Assembly: GCA_024279275.1 (NCBI GenBank)
Contig: JAJRRS010000136.1
Location: 1-64,000, forward strand
DNA length: 64,000 bases
Reading direction: 5' to 3'
DNA from: Planctomycetota bacterium
GTDB taxonomy: Bacteria; Planctomycetota; Phycisphaerae; Phycisphaerales; Phycisphaeraceae
The translations under genes were made by a program, and so were the position numbers. Each line of letters opens with the position of its first letter. Position 1 is the stretch's first letter. Shown here piece by piece: positions 17,752 through 25,566 of the stretch. Below the pieces are notes generated by a model that saw nothing but the letters and a program-made list of their open reading frames with translations, was not told the DNA's origin and did not search any database.

Positions 17752-17760
17752 TTAATACTC

Positions 17761-18888
17761 ATGCCAACTCAGCTTGACTACTACGAGGCACTGGGGATCG
17801 AACGCGGTGCGAGCGAGGCGGATGTTAAGCGTGCGTATCGCAAGCTGGCGATGAAGCACCATCCTGATCGGAACCCGGGTGATGCGGCGGCTGAGGCGAA
17901 GTTCAAGGAGTCGGCGGAGGCGTATGAGGTCTTGAGCGATGCGGAGAAGCGGCAGCGTTATGACCAGTACGGTCACGCGGGACTGAAGGGGACCAGCGGG
18001 CACGATTTCAGTCATATGGATGCTGGGGACATCTTCTCGATGTTCGAGGACATCTTCAGCGGCGGACCGTTTGGTGGGCAGCGGAGGCGACGGGGCGGGC
18101 AGGGGCCGCAGCGCGGTTACGATTTGCAGACCCAGGCCGAGATCACGCTCGAAGATGTGGCGAACGGGGTTGATCGAGAGATCGAATTTACGCGTCAGGA
18201 CCTTTGCGAGAGTTGTAAGGGGAGCGGCGCTGCGCCGGGTGCTAAGCCGGTGGCTTGTGTGAGTTGCGGGGGCGCGGGGCAGGTGGCACAGAGCGGTCTG
18301 GGTGGGATGTTCCGGATGGTTACAACATGTCCGGCCTGCGCGGGCGCGGGGAAGGTGATTAAAGATAAATGCAAGACCTGCGCGGGTGATGGAAGGCGGC
18401 CTAAGAAGCGTGTGTTGAGTGTGAAGATCCCTGCGGGTATTCACGACGGGCAGGCGATCCGTGTCGGCGGGGAAGGCGAGCCTGGCGCGATGGGTGGGCC
18501 TCACGGGGATTTGCATGTGGTTGTGCGGGTTGAGGAACACGATCTATTCACACGCGAGGACGATCATCTGATATTGAAGATGCCGATCAGTTTTACGCAG
18601 GCGGCGTTGGGTGCGACGCTTAACGTGCCTGTGATTAATGGGCAGCATGAAATTACGATCAAGCCTGGCTCGCAGCACGGGGATCTGATCCGTGCATCGG
18701 GCAAGGGGTTGGCGAATCTGCGTGGTGGACGGTCTGGTGATTTGGTGATCGTGTTGTTGATTGAGGTGCCGACGAAACTGACGGGGAAGCAGGAGGAGTT
18801 GCTTCGTGAGTTTGCGGACACGGAGGATCGGGATGTGATGCCACACAGCCAGGGGTTCTGGGACAAGATTAAATCGTATATCAGTTGA
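17761..18888 (+). CDS. dnaJ: Chaperone DnaJ (Hsp40)
   Basis: A 375-residue class A DnaJ. The J domain (about residues 4-70) has the HPD motif in KHHPDRNPGD. A G/F-type linker follows (GGPFGGQRRRRGGQG), then four CxxCxGxG-type zinc repeats: CESCKGSG, CVSCGGAG, CPACAGAG and CKTCAGDG. The C-terminal substrate domains start at about 215. It stimulates DnaK ATPase and hands over unfolded clients; DnaK itself is not in the window. There is no clear Shine-Dalgarno because the start follows the CACAGAG-type repeat directly. Confidence 0.96.
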   Translation: MPTQLDYYEALGIERGASEADVKRAYRKLAMKHHPDRNPGDAAAEAKFKESAEAYEVLSDAEKRQRYDQYGHAGLKGTSGHDFSHMDAGDIFSMFEDIFSGGPFGGQRRRRGGQGPQRGYDLQTQAEITLEDVANGVDREIEFTRQDLCESCKGSGAAPGAKPVACVSCGGAGQVAQSGLGGMFRMVTTCPACAGAGKVIKDKCKTCAGDGRRPKKRVLSVKIPAGIHDGQAIRVGGEGEPGAMGGPHGDLHVVVRVEEHDLFTREDDHLILKMPISFTQAALGATLNVPVINGQHEITIKPGSQHGDLIRASGKGLANLRGGRSGDLVIVLLIEVPTKLTGKQEELLREFADTEDRDVMPHSQGFWDKIKSYIS

Positions 18889-18895
18889 GACAATA

Positions 18896-18940
18896 AGAAG
18901 AAGAAGAAACACAGAGGCACAGAGACACAGAGAAGACGGG
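18896..18940 (+). repeat. CACAGAG-type repeat without cargo, dnaJ-grpE gap
   Basis: GAAACACAGAGGCACAGAGACACAGAGAAGACGGGG, nearly identical to the left flank of the GxxExxY gene but with no gene attached. ATCTGCGTTTATCTGCGTTTG downstream is a further repeat-type stretch. Confidence 0.65.
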
Positions 18941-19096
18941 GAGAGTTGGAACAGGCATGAACGCGGATAAGAATGTTTGGTTTGTGAGTTCGCGGAGCGG
19001 TGAGCATCTGCGTTTATCTGCGTTTGTCTCTGTTTCAAGAGTTTTGCCTGTGCTTCTGCGATTCAACCCGTTACACCCGAGCCGACGAGGGCTGAC

Positions 19097-19681
19097 ATGA
19101 ATGAGCATGATGAGAAGATCGACGATGTGAATGAGCCAAGCGAGTCCGAGTTGGATGAGGCTGCTGATGCGTTGGCGTTTCCCGGGATGGATGAGTCTGA
19201 TGAAGATGGGGGGCTGGCTGCCGAAGATGTCGATCCGTTGACGGCGATGCGGGGTGAGCGTGATGCGTTGGAGGACAAGCTCAAGCGGATGATGGCGGAT
19301 TACCAGAACCTTGCCCGGCGGGCGAAGCAGAACGAGGTTGCGGCGCGGCAGTATCAGTTGATCGAGGTTGCCAAGCAACTGGTCCCGGTGCTGGACCACT
19401 TCGACAGCGCGTTGGGTGTGGATGCTGAGACGTCTTCGGTTGAAGATTTGCTTAAGGGCGTGAACATCGTGCGTGATGAGTTGATGCGGTCGCTGGCGTC
19501 GTTTGGTGTGCAGCGGCTGGACGTGGCGGTGGGTGAGGTGTTTGATCCGAATCGTCACGAGGCGTTGATGCGTCAGGCGGATACGGACATTGAGCCGAAC
19601 CATGTGACGGCACAGTTGCAGCCGGGGTATTTGTTGAATGATGTGACAATTCGGGCGGCGAAGGTGAGTATTGCGGAGTGA
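19097..19681 (+). CDS. grpE: Nucleotide exchange factor GrpE
   Basis: A 194-residue DnaK nucleotide exchange factor. An acidic, disordered N-terminus (about 1-55, rich in Asp and Glu) leads to a long helix (RGERDALEDKLKRMMADYQNLARRAKQNE). The core has VPVLDHFDSAL and the C-terminal strands PNHVTAQLQPGYLLNDVTIRAAKV. It releases ADP from DnaK and resets the DnaK/DnaJ cycle. It lies 208 bases after dnaJ, with a CACAGAG-type repeat between them. Confidence 0.95.
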   Translation: MNEHDEKIDDVNEPSESELDEAADALAFPGMDESDEDGGLAAEDVDPLTAMRGERDALEDKLKRMMADYQNLARRAKQNEVAARQYQLIEVAKQLVPVLDHFDSALGVDAETSSVEDLLKGVNIVRDELMRSLASFGVQRLDVAVGEVFDPNRHEALMRQADTDIEPNHVTAQLQPGYLLNDVTIRAAKVSIAE

Positions 19682-19778
19682 GGGGGAGTTGTTGGCGGTT
19701 CGCTGCTCGCGTGTGGCTGTTGGCTGGCAGTGGTTAGTGATTTGTTTTGTGTTTTTTGTCCGTGTGGTAGATTGAGCG

Positions 19779-19808
19779 AAACCCCGGGCTTCCGCCCGGG
19801 GCTATGTG
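19779..19808 (+). repeat. CCCCG hairpin with CTAT tail, copy 1
   Basis: AACCCCGGGC-TTCC-GCCCGGGG-CTATG between grpE and the fmdB-type gene. Related hairpins are at 30,548 and 60,371. Each reads AACCCCG...CGGGGCT(A/T)TA, with a different stem interior. Confidence 0.6.
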
Positions 19809-19881
19809 TAAATTGTGATACGGGGGGGGCTTAATCTTTAGACCCTGAACCCTAGACCCTGAACCCTAGACCCACCAGCCT

Positions 19882-20250
19882 ATGCCTACTTACGAATACA
19901 TCTGCGATGCGTGTGGCCACAAGCTCGAAGAGTTCCAGTCGATGACCGCCAAGGCGTTGAAGAAGTGCCCGGCTTGCGGGAAGAACAAACTGGTCCGGCA
20001 GATCGGGATCGGTGCGGGGATCATTTTCAAGGGTTCGGGGTTCTACGAGACGGACTACCGATCTGAGGGGTATAAGAAGGACGCCAAGGCGGAGAAGGAC
20101 GCGGCGAAGCCGAAGAAGGATAGTAAGAGTGACGCCAAGGGCGGCGGCAGTGATGCAAAATCCTCGTCGTCTGATAGTGATTCCAAGAAGGCTTCCTCTG
20201 CCGGAAAATCCGACCCGAAAAAAGCCTCCAAGAAGCCGAAGAAGGATTGA
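19882..20250 (+). CDS. FmdB-family zinc ribbon protein with Lys/Ser-rich tail
   Basis: A 122-residue protein. The first 45 residues are a zinc ribbon of the FmdB type (MPTYEYICDACGHKLEEFQS, then KKCPACGKNKLVRQIG), with paired Cys-x-x-Cys. After a short conserved part (GIIFKGSGFYETDYR) the rest is a low-complexity Lys/Ser/Asp tail (KKDSKSDAKGGG, KKASKKPKKD) that is probably disordered. FmdB proteins are small putative regulators; the target is unknown. It follows grpE in the same direction after a hairpin, with a telomere-like CCCTAGACCC stretch just before its start. Confidence 0.88.
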   Translation: MPTYEYICDACGHKLEEFQSMTAKALKKCPACGKNKLVRQIGIGAGIIFKGSGFYETDYRSEGYKKDAKAEKDAAKPKKDSKSDAKGGGSDAKSSSSDSDSKKASSAGKSDPKKASKKPKKD

Positions 20251-20698
20251 TCCGGCTGAGTTCTGCGGGGTCGTTATGGATGAGAACAGAGCAACCCGGT
20301 CCGCCTGGGCAGACATCCCGACCTATCCATGCGACCTCTGAATAACCCCGGCGGAGGCCGGTTTACCCGCCATGACAAACCCGAATCACGCGCAACGACA
20401 GGTTATCCAGAGGCTCCCCATGTGAACCGACCTAAGGCGAATGGCCTGATTATTCGAAAATGTTAAACCGGGCAACCTGGGTAAAGAACCTGTCGGTTAA
20501 TCTGTTAGCCCATATATATACACTGATTACGAAAAAACGCCTCCTGTCTTCTCCATGATAATTTCGGGAATCTATTAAAACGTTTCACCTGAACCCTGTT
20601 TTGTCTTGTAATCGGCTGGTCCGGTGATACCTTTGGGGGACAGGAGGGCTTTTATAGAGCCTTGGTAGACCCTATTTACTGGAGAGGAAGGAAGACCT
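20251..20698. other. Intergenic region upstream of the PEP-CTERM gene
   Basis: About 450 bases with no credible ORF. It must contain the PEP-CTERM gene promoter; GGAGAGGAAGGAAG before the start serves as the ribosome binding site. I see no known riboswitch. Confidence 0.4.
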
Positions 20699-21391
20699 AT
20701 GAGATTGCGAAATGTGATTGCGAGTTTTGCGGTGGCTATGACGGCCTCGGCGGCGATGGCTCAGGCGCCGTACTACGTCCGTGGCGACTTCAACGGCTGG
20801 GCGGGGACGGCTGACCTGATGGTCGATCAGGGCGGCGGGCTGTTCACCTACACGGTGACCGGGCTGACCCCTGGCACGTCCTACGAGATGAAGGCCACGA
20901 CTGATGACTGGTCCTTCACCGGTCCCGGCAGCAACGCCAGGATCCCTGCGGATGCCAACGGCGAGATCAACCTGAACTTCTTCGAGAACACGACTTGGGC
21001 TGACGGCTGGTTGCCTGATTCCAAGCAGCGTCTGGGCTGGGATGATCCCGGCACGTTTGACTGGGAAGTCGCTGGTGCGATGAACGGCTGGCCTGCGGCT
21101 GGCACTTTGCTGATGACTGATATGGGTAATGGGTATCATGTGGGCGACTTCGCGTTGCTCGCGGGTAACTACGACTTCAAGTTCCATCAGCAGGGTTCCT
21201 GGGATCACTCGATGGGTGACGACTCGGGCAACGCTGCGGCCAACAACAACATCACGGTCGCCAACGACGGCGATATCTGGCGGTTCGAGATCGACCTGCC
21301 CAACGGCCGATGGAACGCCAGCCTCGTCCCCGAACCTGCCAGCCTGGCGCTGATGGGCCTGGGTGGTCTGGCGATGCTTCGTCGTCGATAA
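20699..21391 (+). CDS. PEP-CTERM exported protein with two FNGW/MNGW modules
   Basis: A 230-residue exported protein. The signal peptide (MRLRNVIASFAVAMTASAAMAQ) is followed by two similar modules, starting YYVRGDFNGW (about 22) and WEVAGAMNGW (about 122), each with a later strand pair. This pattern resembles the E-set/CBM48-type beta-sandwich that binds starch-like glucans, but that is an inference. The C-terminus (VPEPASLALMGLGGLAMLRRR) is a PEP-CTERM sorting signal: a PEP motif, a hydrophobic helix and an Arg tail, recognised by exosortase. It is a single gene with its own strong terminator. Confidence 0.88.
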   Translation: MRLRNVIASFAVAMTASAAMAQAPYYVRGDFNGWAGTADLMVDQGGGLFTYTVTGLTPGTSYEMKATTDDWSFTGPGSNARIPADANGEINLNFFENTTWADGWLPDSKQRLGWDDPGTFDWEVAGAMNGWPAAGTLLMTDMGNGYHVGDFALLAGNYDFKFHQQGSWDHSMGDDSGNAAANNNITVANDGDIWRFEIDLPNGRWNASLVPEPASLALMGLGGLAMLRRR

Positions 21392-21428
21392 TCTGTATCG
21401 ACGTTGGTTAGGAAAACCTTTCATACCA

Positions 21429-21464
21429 CGACTGCCCGCATGAACCATGCGGGCAGTCGTTTTT
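21429..21464 (+). terminator. Rho-independent terminator of the PEP-CTERM gene
   Basis: CGACTGCCCGCAT-GAAC-ATGCGGGCAGTCG followed by TTTTTATTT, about 40 bases after the stop codon. The stem is perfect and the T run is typical. Confidence 0.93.
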
Positions 21465-21509
21465 ATTTGGAGGGGGTGTTGCGTCTGGCGGATGACTGCT
21501 TCACATGTT

Positions 21510-21568
21510 TGGGGGGCTTGGCCTGTTGGGCCAACGCGCGGATCTATGATCCGCCGCTAAACGGCAAG
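21510..21568 (-). repeat. Two-hairpin palindromic element, copy 3 (reverse, variant)
   Basis: On the minus strand it reads GTTTAGCGGCGGATC-ATA-GATCCGCGCG followed by a different second hairpin (TTGGCCCAACAGGCCAA). The first hairpin matches copies at 5,295 and 24,759; the second half is unlike them. Confidence 0.6.
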
Positions 21569-21676
21569 CCTACACAGAGCGCGTCATGACACCGTTGAAT
21601 ATTATTTTGTGAGTTCATCCACCGCATTCAAGGAACATCGACCTCACAGACGCACGGGAGGCAATCTGAAAGTGCC

Positions 21677-22906
21677 TTACTCCCCCCCACTTCCCAATAG
21701 CGCTTCGATCTCTGCTTTTATCTGTGCGCCCATGCCGGGGGCGAAGCCTTCGTGGACGTGTTGGACCTTGCCGTTGGCGATGATGACGGTTTGGGGGATG
21801 CCTGTGATATGGAAGGGCTTGGCGGCGGTGAAGTTTTCATCCATGAGGACGGGGATGGTGAGTCCATTTTCCTGCCAGAATTGCTTGATTTCCTCGGCGG
21901 TTTCGCCTTGGTTGACGGCGTAGATGGCGACGGGTTTGTTGTTGTCGATGACCCAGTCGTGGACCTCTTGGAGTTCGGGGAGTGCGGCGATACAGGGGGG
22001 GCACCAGGTGGCCCAGAAGTCCAGGACGATGACCTTGGCGTTGGGATCGTCGGTGGCGATGTCGTGGTCGTTGCCGTCGATGTCGGGGAGTTTCAGTTCG
22101 GGTGTGGGTTGGCCGAGCAGTGGGTGGGGCGCGTTGGAGCCGCTGGCCATCATGTGTTGCATGGAGGGGGAGGCGATTGAGCCGGCGGTGTCGAAGGCGA
22201 AGCGGTCTGCGTCGAGGGGCTGATCGATGGAATTAATGTGTGTCTCAAACTCGTAGGCCATCTGCGTGCCAGCGGGTGCACCCATCGCGGAGACGTCCAT
22301 TTGGATGACGGCCTTGTCGATGAGGAAGGTGGTTGGGTTGATGGTCAGGGTCATCATGCCGTCCATAAGTGCGCTCTGGATGCGTGGGCGTTTTTGGGGA
22401 TCGTCGGCGTCTGGAGGAAGCCGGACGGGTGCGCCTGCGGCGTCCTTGCTGACGAATGCGAGCGGGTCATCCGAGAGGAGGAAGGCGAAGTCGATGGGTG
22501 CCATGGGATAAACCAGGGTCGGGACCTGCTGGGCGATCCAGGCGCAGTTAAGTGGGGTGGCGTCGAGAGGGGTGGCGAGGTGCTTGCCGGGCATTTGTGG
22601 TGTTTTGTAGAAGAGTGTTTGGCCGTCGGCGACGAGGAGTTGGTCGGGGGTGTCGATGGTCAGGCGGTTGTTGGGGCGATCCAGGGCGATGAAGTAGTCA
22701 CAGCTTCGAGTCATGGTCCAGCGGCCTTGGGTCTGGCGCATCTGGAATCGCAGGGTGGCGTCGTATTGCTGGATGTCCTGGTAGGCCTGGGTGACTTTAT
22801 CGATCAACTGATCGCCGGGCGGGTCGGCGGAGGCGGGCTGGGGAGGCGATGCAAATGCCCCAAGGCAAAGGGCTAACATCCAGACGGTTGAGCGGTGGTG
22901 CATCAT
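21677..22906 (-). CDS. LolA-like/DUF2092-type domain fused to a TlpA-type thioredoxin
   Basis: A 409-residue exported protein. The signal peptide (STVWMLALCLGAFASPPQPASA) leads to a region of about 230 residues (LIDKVTQAYQDIQQYDATLRFQMRQ, then FYKTPQMPGKHL) that looks like an outer-membrane lipoprotein-sorting, LolA-like beta fold. From about 265 there is a thioredoxin domain with active site WATWCPPC and the cis-Pro region ITGIPQTVII. This is a redox protein joined to a lipid- or ligand-binding domain. The ORF track starts at 22969; the ATG at 22906 has AGGAG upstream and gives a proper signal peptide. It is a lone gene, divergent from sat. Confidence 0.8.
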   Translation of the reverse strand: MMHHRSTVWMLALCLGAFASPPQPASADPPGDQLIDKVTQAYQDIQQYDATLRFQMRQTQGRWTMTRSCDYFIALDRPNNRLTIDTPDQLLVADGQTLFYKTPQMPGKHLATPLDATPLNCAWIAQQVPTLVYPMAPIDFAFLLSDDPLAFVSKDAAGAPVRLPPDADDPQKRPRIQSALMDGMMTLTINPTTFLIDKAVIQMDVSAMGAPAGTQMAYEFETHINSIDQPLDADRFAFDTAGSIASPSMQHMMASGSNAPHPLLGQPTPELKLPDIDGNDHDIATDDPNAKVIVLDFWATWCPPCIAALPELQEVHDWVIDNNKPVAIYAVNQGETAEEIKQFWQENGLTIPVLMDENFTAAKPFHITGIPQTVIIANGKVQHVHEGFAPGMGAQIKAEIEALLGSGGE

Positions 22907-23073
22907 CGGTTTACTCCTGCTGATAAAGGCCAATTTGCCTAGATTACGCCACTTGGGATAAACACACAATGGGAGATTTGCCCCCGGATTCTCCCGGGTT
23001 TGCAGCTAAGGGCTTGGGGCACTACTATCCTTGGTCCTCACTAACCCCCGTTTCGACAAGGATTCACAAAACA

Positions 23074-24264
23074 ATGTCCAGTCACCTGATTCAGCCGCAC
23101 GGCGGCAAGCTTGTTAACCGAATAGTAGATGCCGACCAGGCCAGCAAGCTCAAGGCGGCTGCGGCTGATCTGCCGAAGATCACGCTCAGCGCCAAGCAGG
23201 CGTGCGACCTGGAGATGATCGCGATTGGTGCGTTCAGCCCACTGACCGGGTTTGTTAAGAAGGCGGACTTCGAAGGCATCTGTAAGGACATGCACCTTGC
23301 TAACGGCACGGCCTGGCCTATCCCGATCACGCTGTCGGTCGATGATGCGGTCAAGGGCACGCTCAAAGAAGGCGGGCAGGCGGCTCTCTATCACAACGAC
23401 GGCACGCTGCTGGCGGTGATCGATTGTGAAGAGATTTACGCACACGATAAGAAGATGGAAGTTCCCAATGTGTTTGGGACTGAGGATGAGGCGCATCCGG
23501 GCGTGAAGGCCGTACTCGATGAGGGCGATTGGTGCGTGGGTGGCGATCTTCATGTGATTACTGTGACGCCTGAGAAAGAACCCGGCGAGCAGTTCACCGA
23601 GCATCGTCTGGCCCCGGCGCAGACACGCGAGGCGTTTGAGAAGAAGGGTTGGAAGACGGTCAGCGCGTTCCAGACGCGTAACCCGATCCACCGTGCTCAC
23701 GAGTATCTTTGCAAGTGTGCTCAGGAAATCACCGACGGCCTGCTGATCCACCCGCTGGTGGGCGAGACCAAGCCCGGCGACATCCCTGCTGACGTGCGGA
23801 TGGAATGCTACCAAACGATCATCAAAAACTACTTCGTTGAAGACACCACGATGCTGACCGTCATGCCTGGTGCCATGCGTTATGCAGGGCCACGCGAAGC
23901 GGTGCAGCACGCACTGACCCGGCAGAACTACGGGATCAGCCACTTTATTGTTGGCCGAGACCATGCCGGGGTGGGTGACTACTACGGCACATACGATGCA
24001 CAGAACATCTTCGACAAGTTCGCGGATGGCGAGATCGAGATCAACCTGCTGAAGTTCGAGCACGCCGCCTGGTCTAACAAGGCTCAGGGCATGGTGTCCG
24101 GCAAGACGTTCCCGAAGATCAAGGGCGACCAGGTCTTCCTCTCCGGCACGAAGGTTCGCGAGATGCTGGGTAACGGCGAACGGCCACCGGCGGAGTTTAG
24201 TCGGCCGGAGGTTGCGGATGTGCTGATTAAGTGGGCTACGAGTGAGGCGACGGTCGGGGCCTGA
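23074..24264 (+). CDS. sat: Sulfate adenylyltransferase (ATP sulfurylase)
   Basis: A 396-residue single-domain ATP sulfurylase. It makes adenosine 5'-phosphosulfate from ATP and sulfate. Active-site motifs are FQTRNPIHRAHEYL (HxxH-type nucleotidyl-transfer motif), VGRDHAGVGDYYG and LSGTKVREML. The ORF track starts at 22969; the ATG at 23074 (MSSHLIQPHGGKL) is the better start because the PHGGKLVNR opening is the normal family start. A terminator follows. No APS reductase or kinase is adjacent, so whether it serves assimilation or another route is not shown. Confidence 0.95.
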   Translation: MSSHLIQPHGGKLVNRIVDADQASKLKAAAADLPKITLSAKQACDLEMIAIGAFSPLTGFVKKADFEGICKDMHLANGTAWPIPITLSVDDAVKGTLKEGGQAALYHNDGTLLAVIDCEEIYAHDKKMEVPNVFGTEDEAHPGVKAVLDEGDWCVGGDLHVITVTPEKEPGEQFTEHRLAPAQTREAFEKKGWKTVSAFQTRNPIHRAHEYLCKCAQEITDGLLIHPLVGETKPGDIPADVRMECYQTIIKNYFVEDTTMLTVMPGAMRYAGPREAVQHALTRQNYGISHFIVGRDHAGVGDYYGTYDAQNIFDKFADGEIEINLLKFEHAAWSNKAQGMVSGKTFPKIKGDQVFLSGTKVREMLGNGERPPAEFSRPEVADVLIKWATSEATVGA

Positions 24265-24294
24265 TCGGTAAGTCGATAATCTAAATAACTATGA

Positions 24295-24325
24295 ACCGCC
24301 GATCTGTGAAGGTCGGCGGTTTTTG
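24295..24325 (+). terminator. Rho-independent terminator of sat
   Basis: CCGCCGATCT-GTGA-AGGTCGGCGG followed by TTTTTG, about 30 bases after the sat stop. Confidence 0.9.
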
Positions 24326-24353
24326 TTATGCCCCACTCACCAACGCACGCCTC

Positions 24354-24710
24354 TTATTTGCCGGCAACGCTAGCGAGATTTTTGGCATAACGCTTTTCGG
24401 ACAACTTCCACACCCAAACACCCCAAAAATACCCAACGGTAGGAAGTATAATGAATCCGAATCCCACTTGAAGAAAATCGATATCAGTTGTCCATCCAAT
24501 GAGGCCCGTGATGAAGGGGGTGATCACTGCGACACTCACGCCCCATATAAAGGCGCCGTAAAACCAGATGAAATGCTTCCGGCCTCGGCTTCGAGTGTTA
24601 CGCCAACGTTCGATTTGCTTAGTGGTCACGTCCGCATCTTTCACAGAGAATAAACGACCAGCCAAAACCTCTACCCGTGTAGTGTAAGCCCACATAACGA
24701 TGCGGATCAA
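24354..24710 (-). CDS. Small membrane protein of unknown function
   Basis: A protein of up to 118 residues that I do not recognise. It has two strong hydrophobic segments, about residues 47-68 (FIWFYGAFIWGVSVAVITPFIT) and 78-98 (FLQVGFGFIILPTVGYFWGVW), joined by a short loop, and a charged N-terminal part (VKDADVTTKQIERWRNTRSRGRKH). The upstream boundary is uncertain: the TTG at 24710 or ATG at 24695 could be the start, and neither has a good Shine-Dalgarno. It converges with sat, and the sat terminator lies between the two. Confidence 0.6.
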   Translation of the reverse strand: MIRIVMWAYTTRVEVLAGRLFSVKDADVTTKQIERWRNTRSRGRKHFIWFYGAFIWGVSVAVITPFITGLIGWTTDIDFLQVGFGFIILPTVGYFWGVWVWKLSEKRYAKNLASVAGK

Positions 24711-24758
24711 GCATAAACTGGATGCGAACCATCGAATAGCTATAAAAAACGTGGCGTT

Positions 24759-24849
24759 CCCTTTTAGCAGCGGATCGCAGATCCGCGTGTTGTGGTGATG
24801 TGTGGTCGGAAGGCCGACACGGCGATCTTCGATCGCCCGCTAAACGGGG
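24759..24849. repeat. Two-hairpin palindromic element, copy 2
   Basis: CCCTTTTAGCAGCGGATC-GCA-GATCCGCGTG at the left, and CGGCGAT-CTTCG-ATCGCCCGCTAAACGGG at the right, with about 27 bases between the two hairpins. The outer ends are inverted with mismatches. Confidence 0.75.
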
Positions 24850-24867
24850 AGGGGGGGGGAGATTTGT

Positions 24868-24893
24868 GATCTGTGATTTATGATTGCTGATGT
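24868..24893 (+). repeat. ATTTATGATT-type simple repeat
   Basis: GTGATCTGTGATTTATGATTGCTGATG before gcvH. Related stretches occur at about 25,357-25,390 after gcvH and at about 47,211-47,247. Confidence 0.45.
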
Positions 24894-24976
24894 GGGGAGA
24901 GGTCGTATTTTGTATGCGGGTGGGCAAGTTTCTATGATGCGGGCGTTGACCAATACCCCCTACTCGGAGACCTGCC

Positions 24977-25354
24977 ATGCCTGCCCCTGATGATCGACGA
25001 TACCTGGAGAGCCACGAGTGGCATAAGCCCGAGGGGGACCTGGTGGTGATCGGGATCAGCCGGTTTGCGGTGGAGGAGTTGACGGACATTACTTATCTGG
25101 AAGTCACGGCCCAGGGGGCGATTGGTAAGGGCGATCCGTTGGGGGAGATCGAGTCGGTGAAGGCGACCAGTGAGCTGTACTGCGGGATATCGGGGGAGGT
25201 GGTTGAGGTGAATCAGGCGGTGGTGGATGATCCGTCGCTGATTAACCGGGACTGCTATGGGGAGGCGTGGATTATTAAGATTCGGCCAAGCGTCGCGGGG
25301 GAGTTGGAGGGGCTGATGTCGGCTGAGGATTATGTGAAGCAGGCGGGGCGTTAG
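24977..25354 (+). CDS. gcvH: Glycine cleavage system H protein
   Basis: A 125-residue lipoyl carrier. The lipoyl-lysine sits in GEIESVKATSELY, the usual ESVKA-type motif. YLESHEWHKPEGDLVVIGIS at the N-terminus and GEAWIIKIRP near the C-terminus are standard. It carries the aminomethyl group between the P and T proteins of the glycine cleavage system. No gcvT or gcvP is beside it. It is flanked by ATTTATGATT-type repeats, so it seems to be transcribed alone. Confidence 0.95.
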   Translation: MPAPDDRRYLESHEWHKPEGDLVVIGISRFAVEELTDITYLEVTAQGAIGKGDPLGEIESVKATSELYCGISGEVVEVNQAVVDDPSLINRDCYGEAWIIKIRPSVAGELEGLMSAEDYVKQAGR

Positions 25355-25473
25355 GCATTTATGATGTGTGATTGCTGATTTATGATTTCAAGAGGGGATG
25401 GGTATCGGGGGTCGGGAAGAAGATTGAAACTCGGATTGATCGGATTGATCGGATAAGGCGGGGGTTGTAGGGG

Positions 25474-25500
25474 GACGCAGCCTTACGGCAGCGGCTCGTT
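25474..25500 (+). repeat. CCTTACGG hairpin repeat, copy 1
   Basis: GACGCAGCC-TTAC-GGCAGCGGCTCGTT. A related hairpin (CCCCGGCC-TTAC-GGCCGAGGCTCGT) lies at 45,363, with changed stem bases and the same loop and tail. Confidence 0.5.
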
Positions 25501-25566
25501 GGGTTGGGTGGTTGGGTTTGGGTGGCGGGTTTGGCTCTGGGGTGCTGAGGTGGTTAGACTATTTAC

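Noticed and set aside
23041-24063. Minus-strand ORF of 340 residues across sat
   Set aside because: The sat reading frame has exact family motifs; the antisense frame is an open shadow caused by GC-rich codon use.
24850-24976. Glycine riboswitch before gcvH
   Set aside because: The leader is short and made of simple repeats; the conserved riboswitch blocks are not visible.
24619-25089. Minus-strand ORF of 156 residues across gcvH
   Set aside because: It covers the start of gcvH and a two-hairpin repeat, and has no domain pattern.
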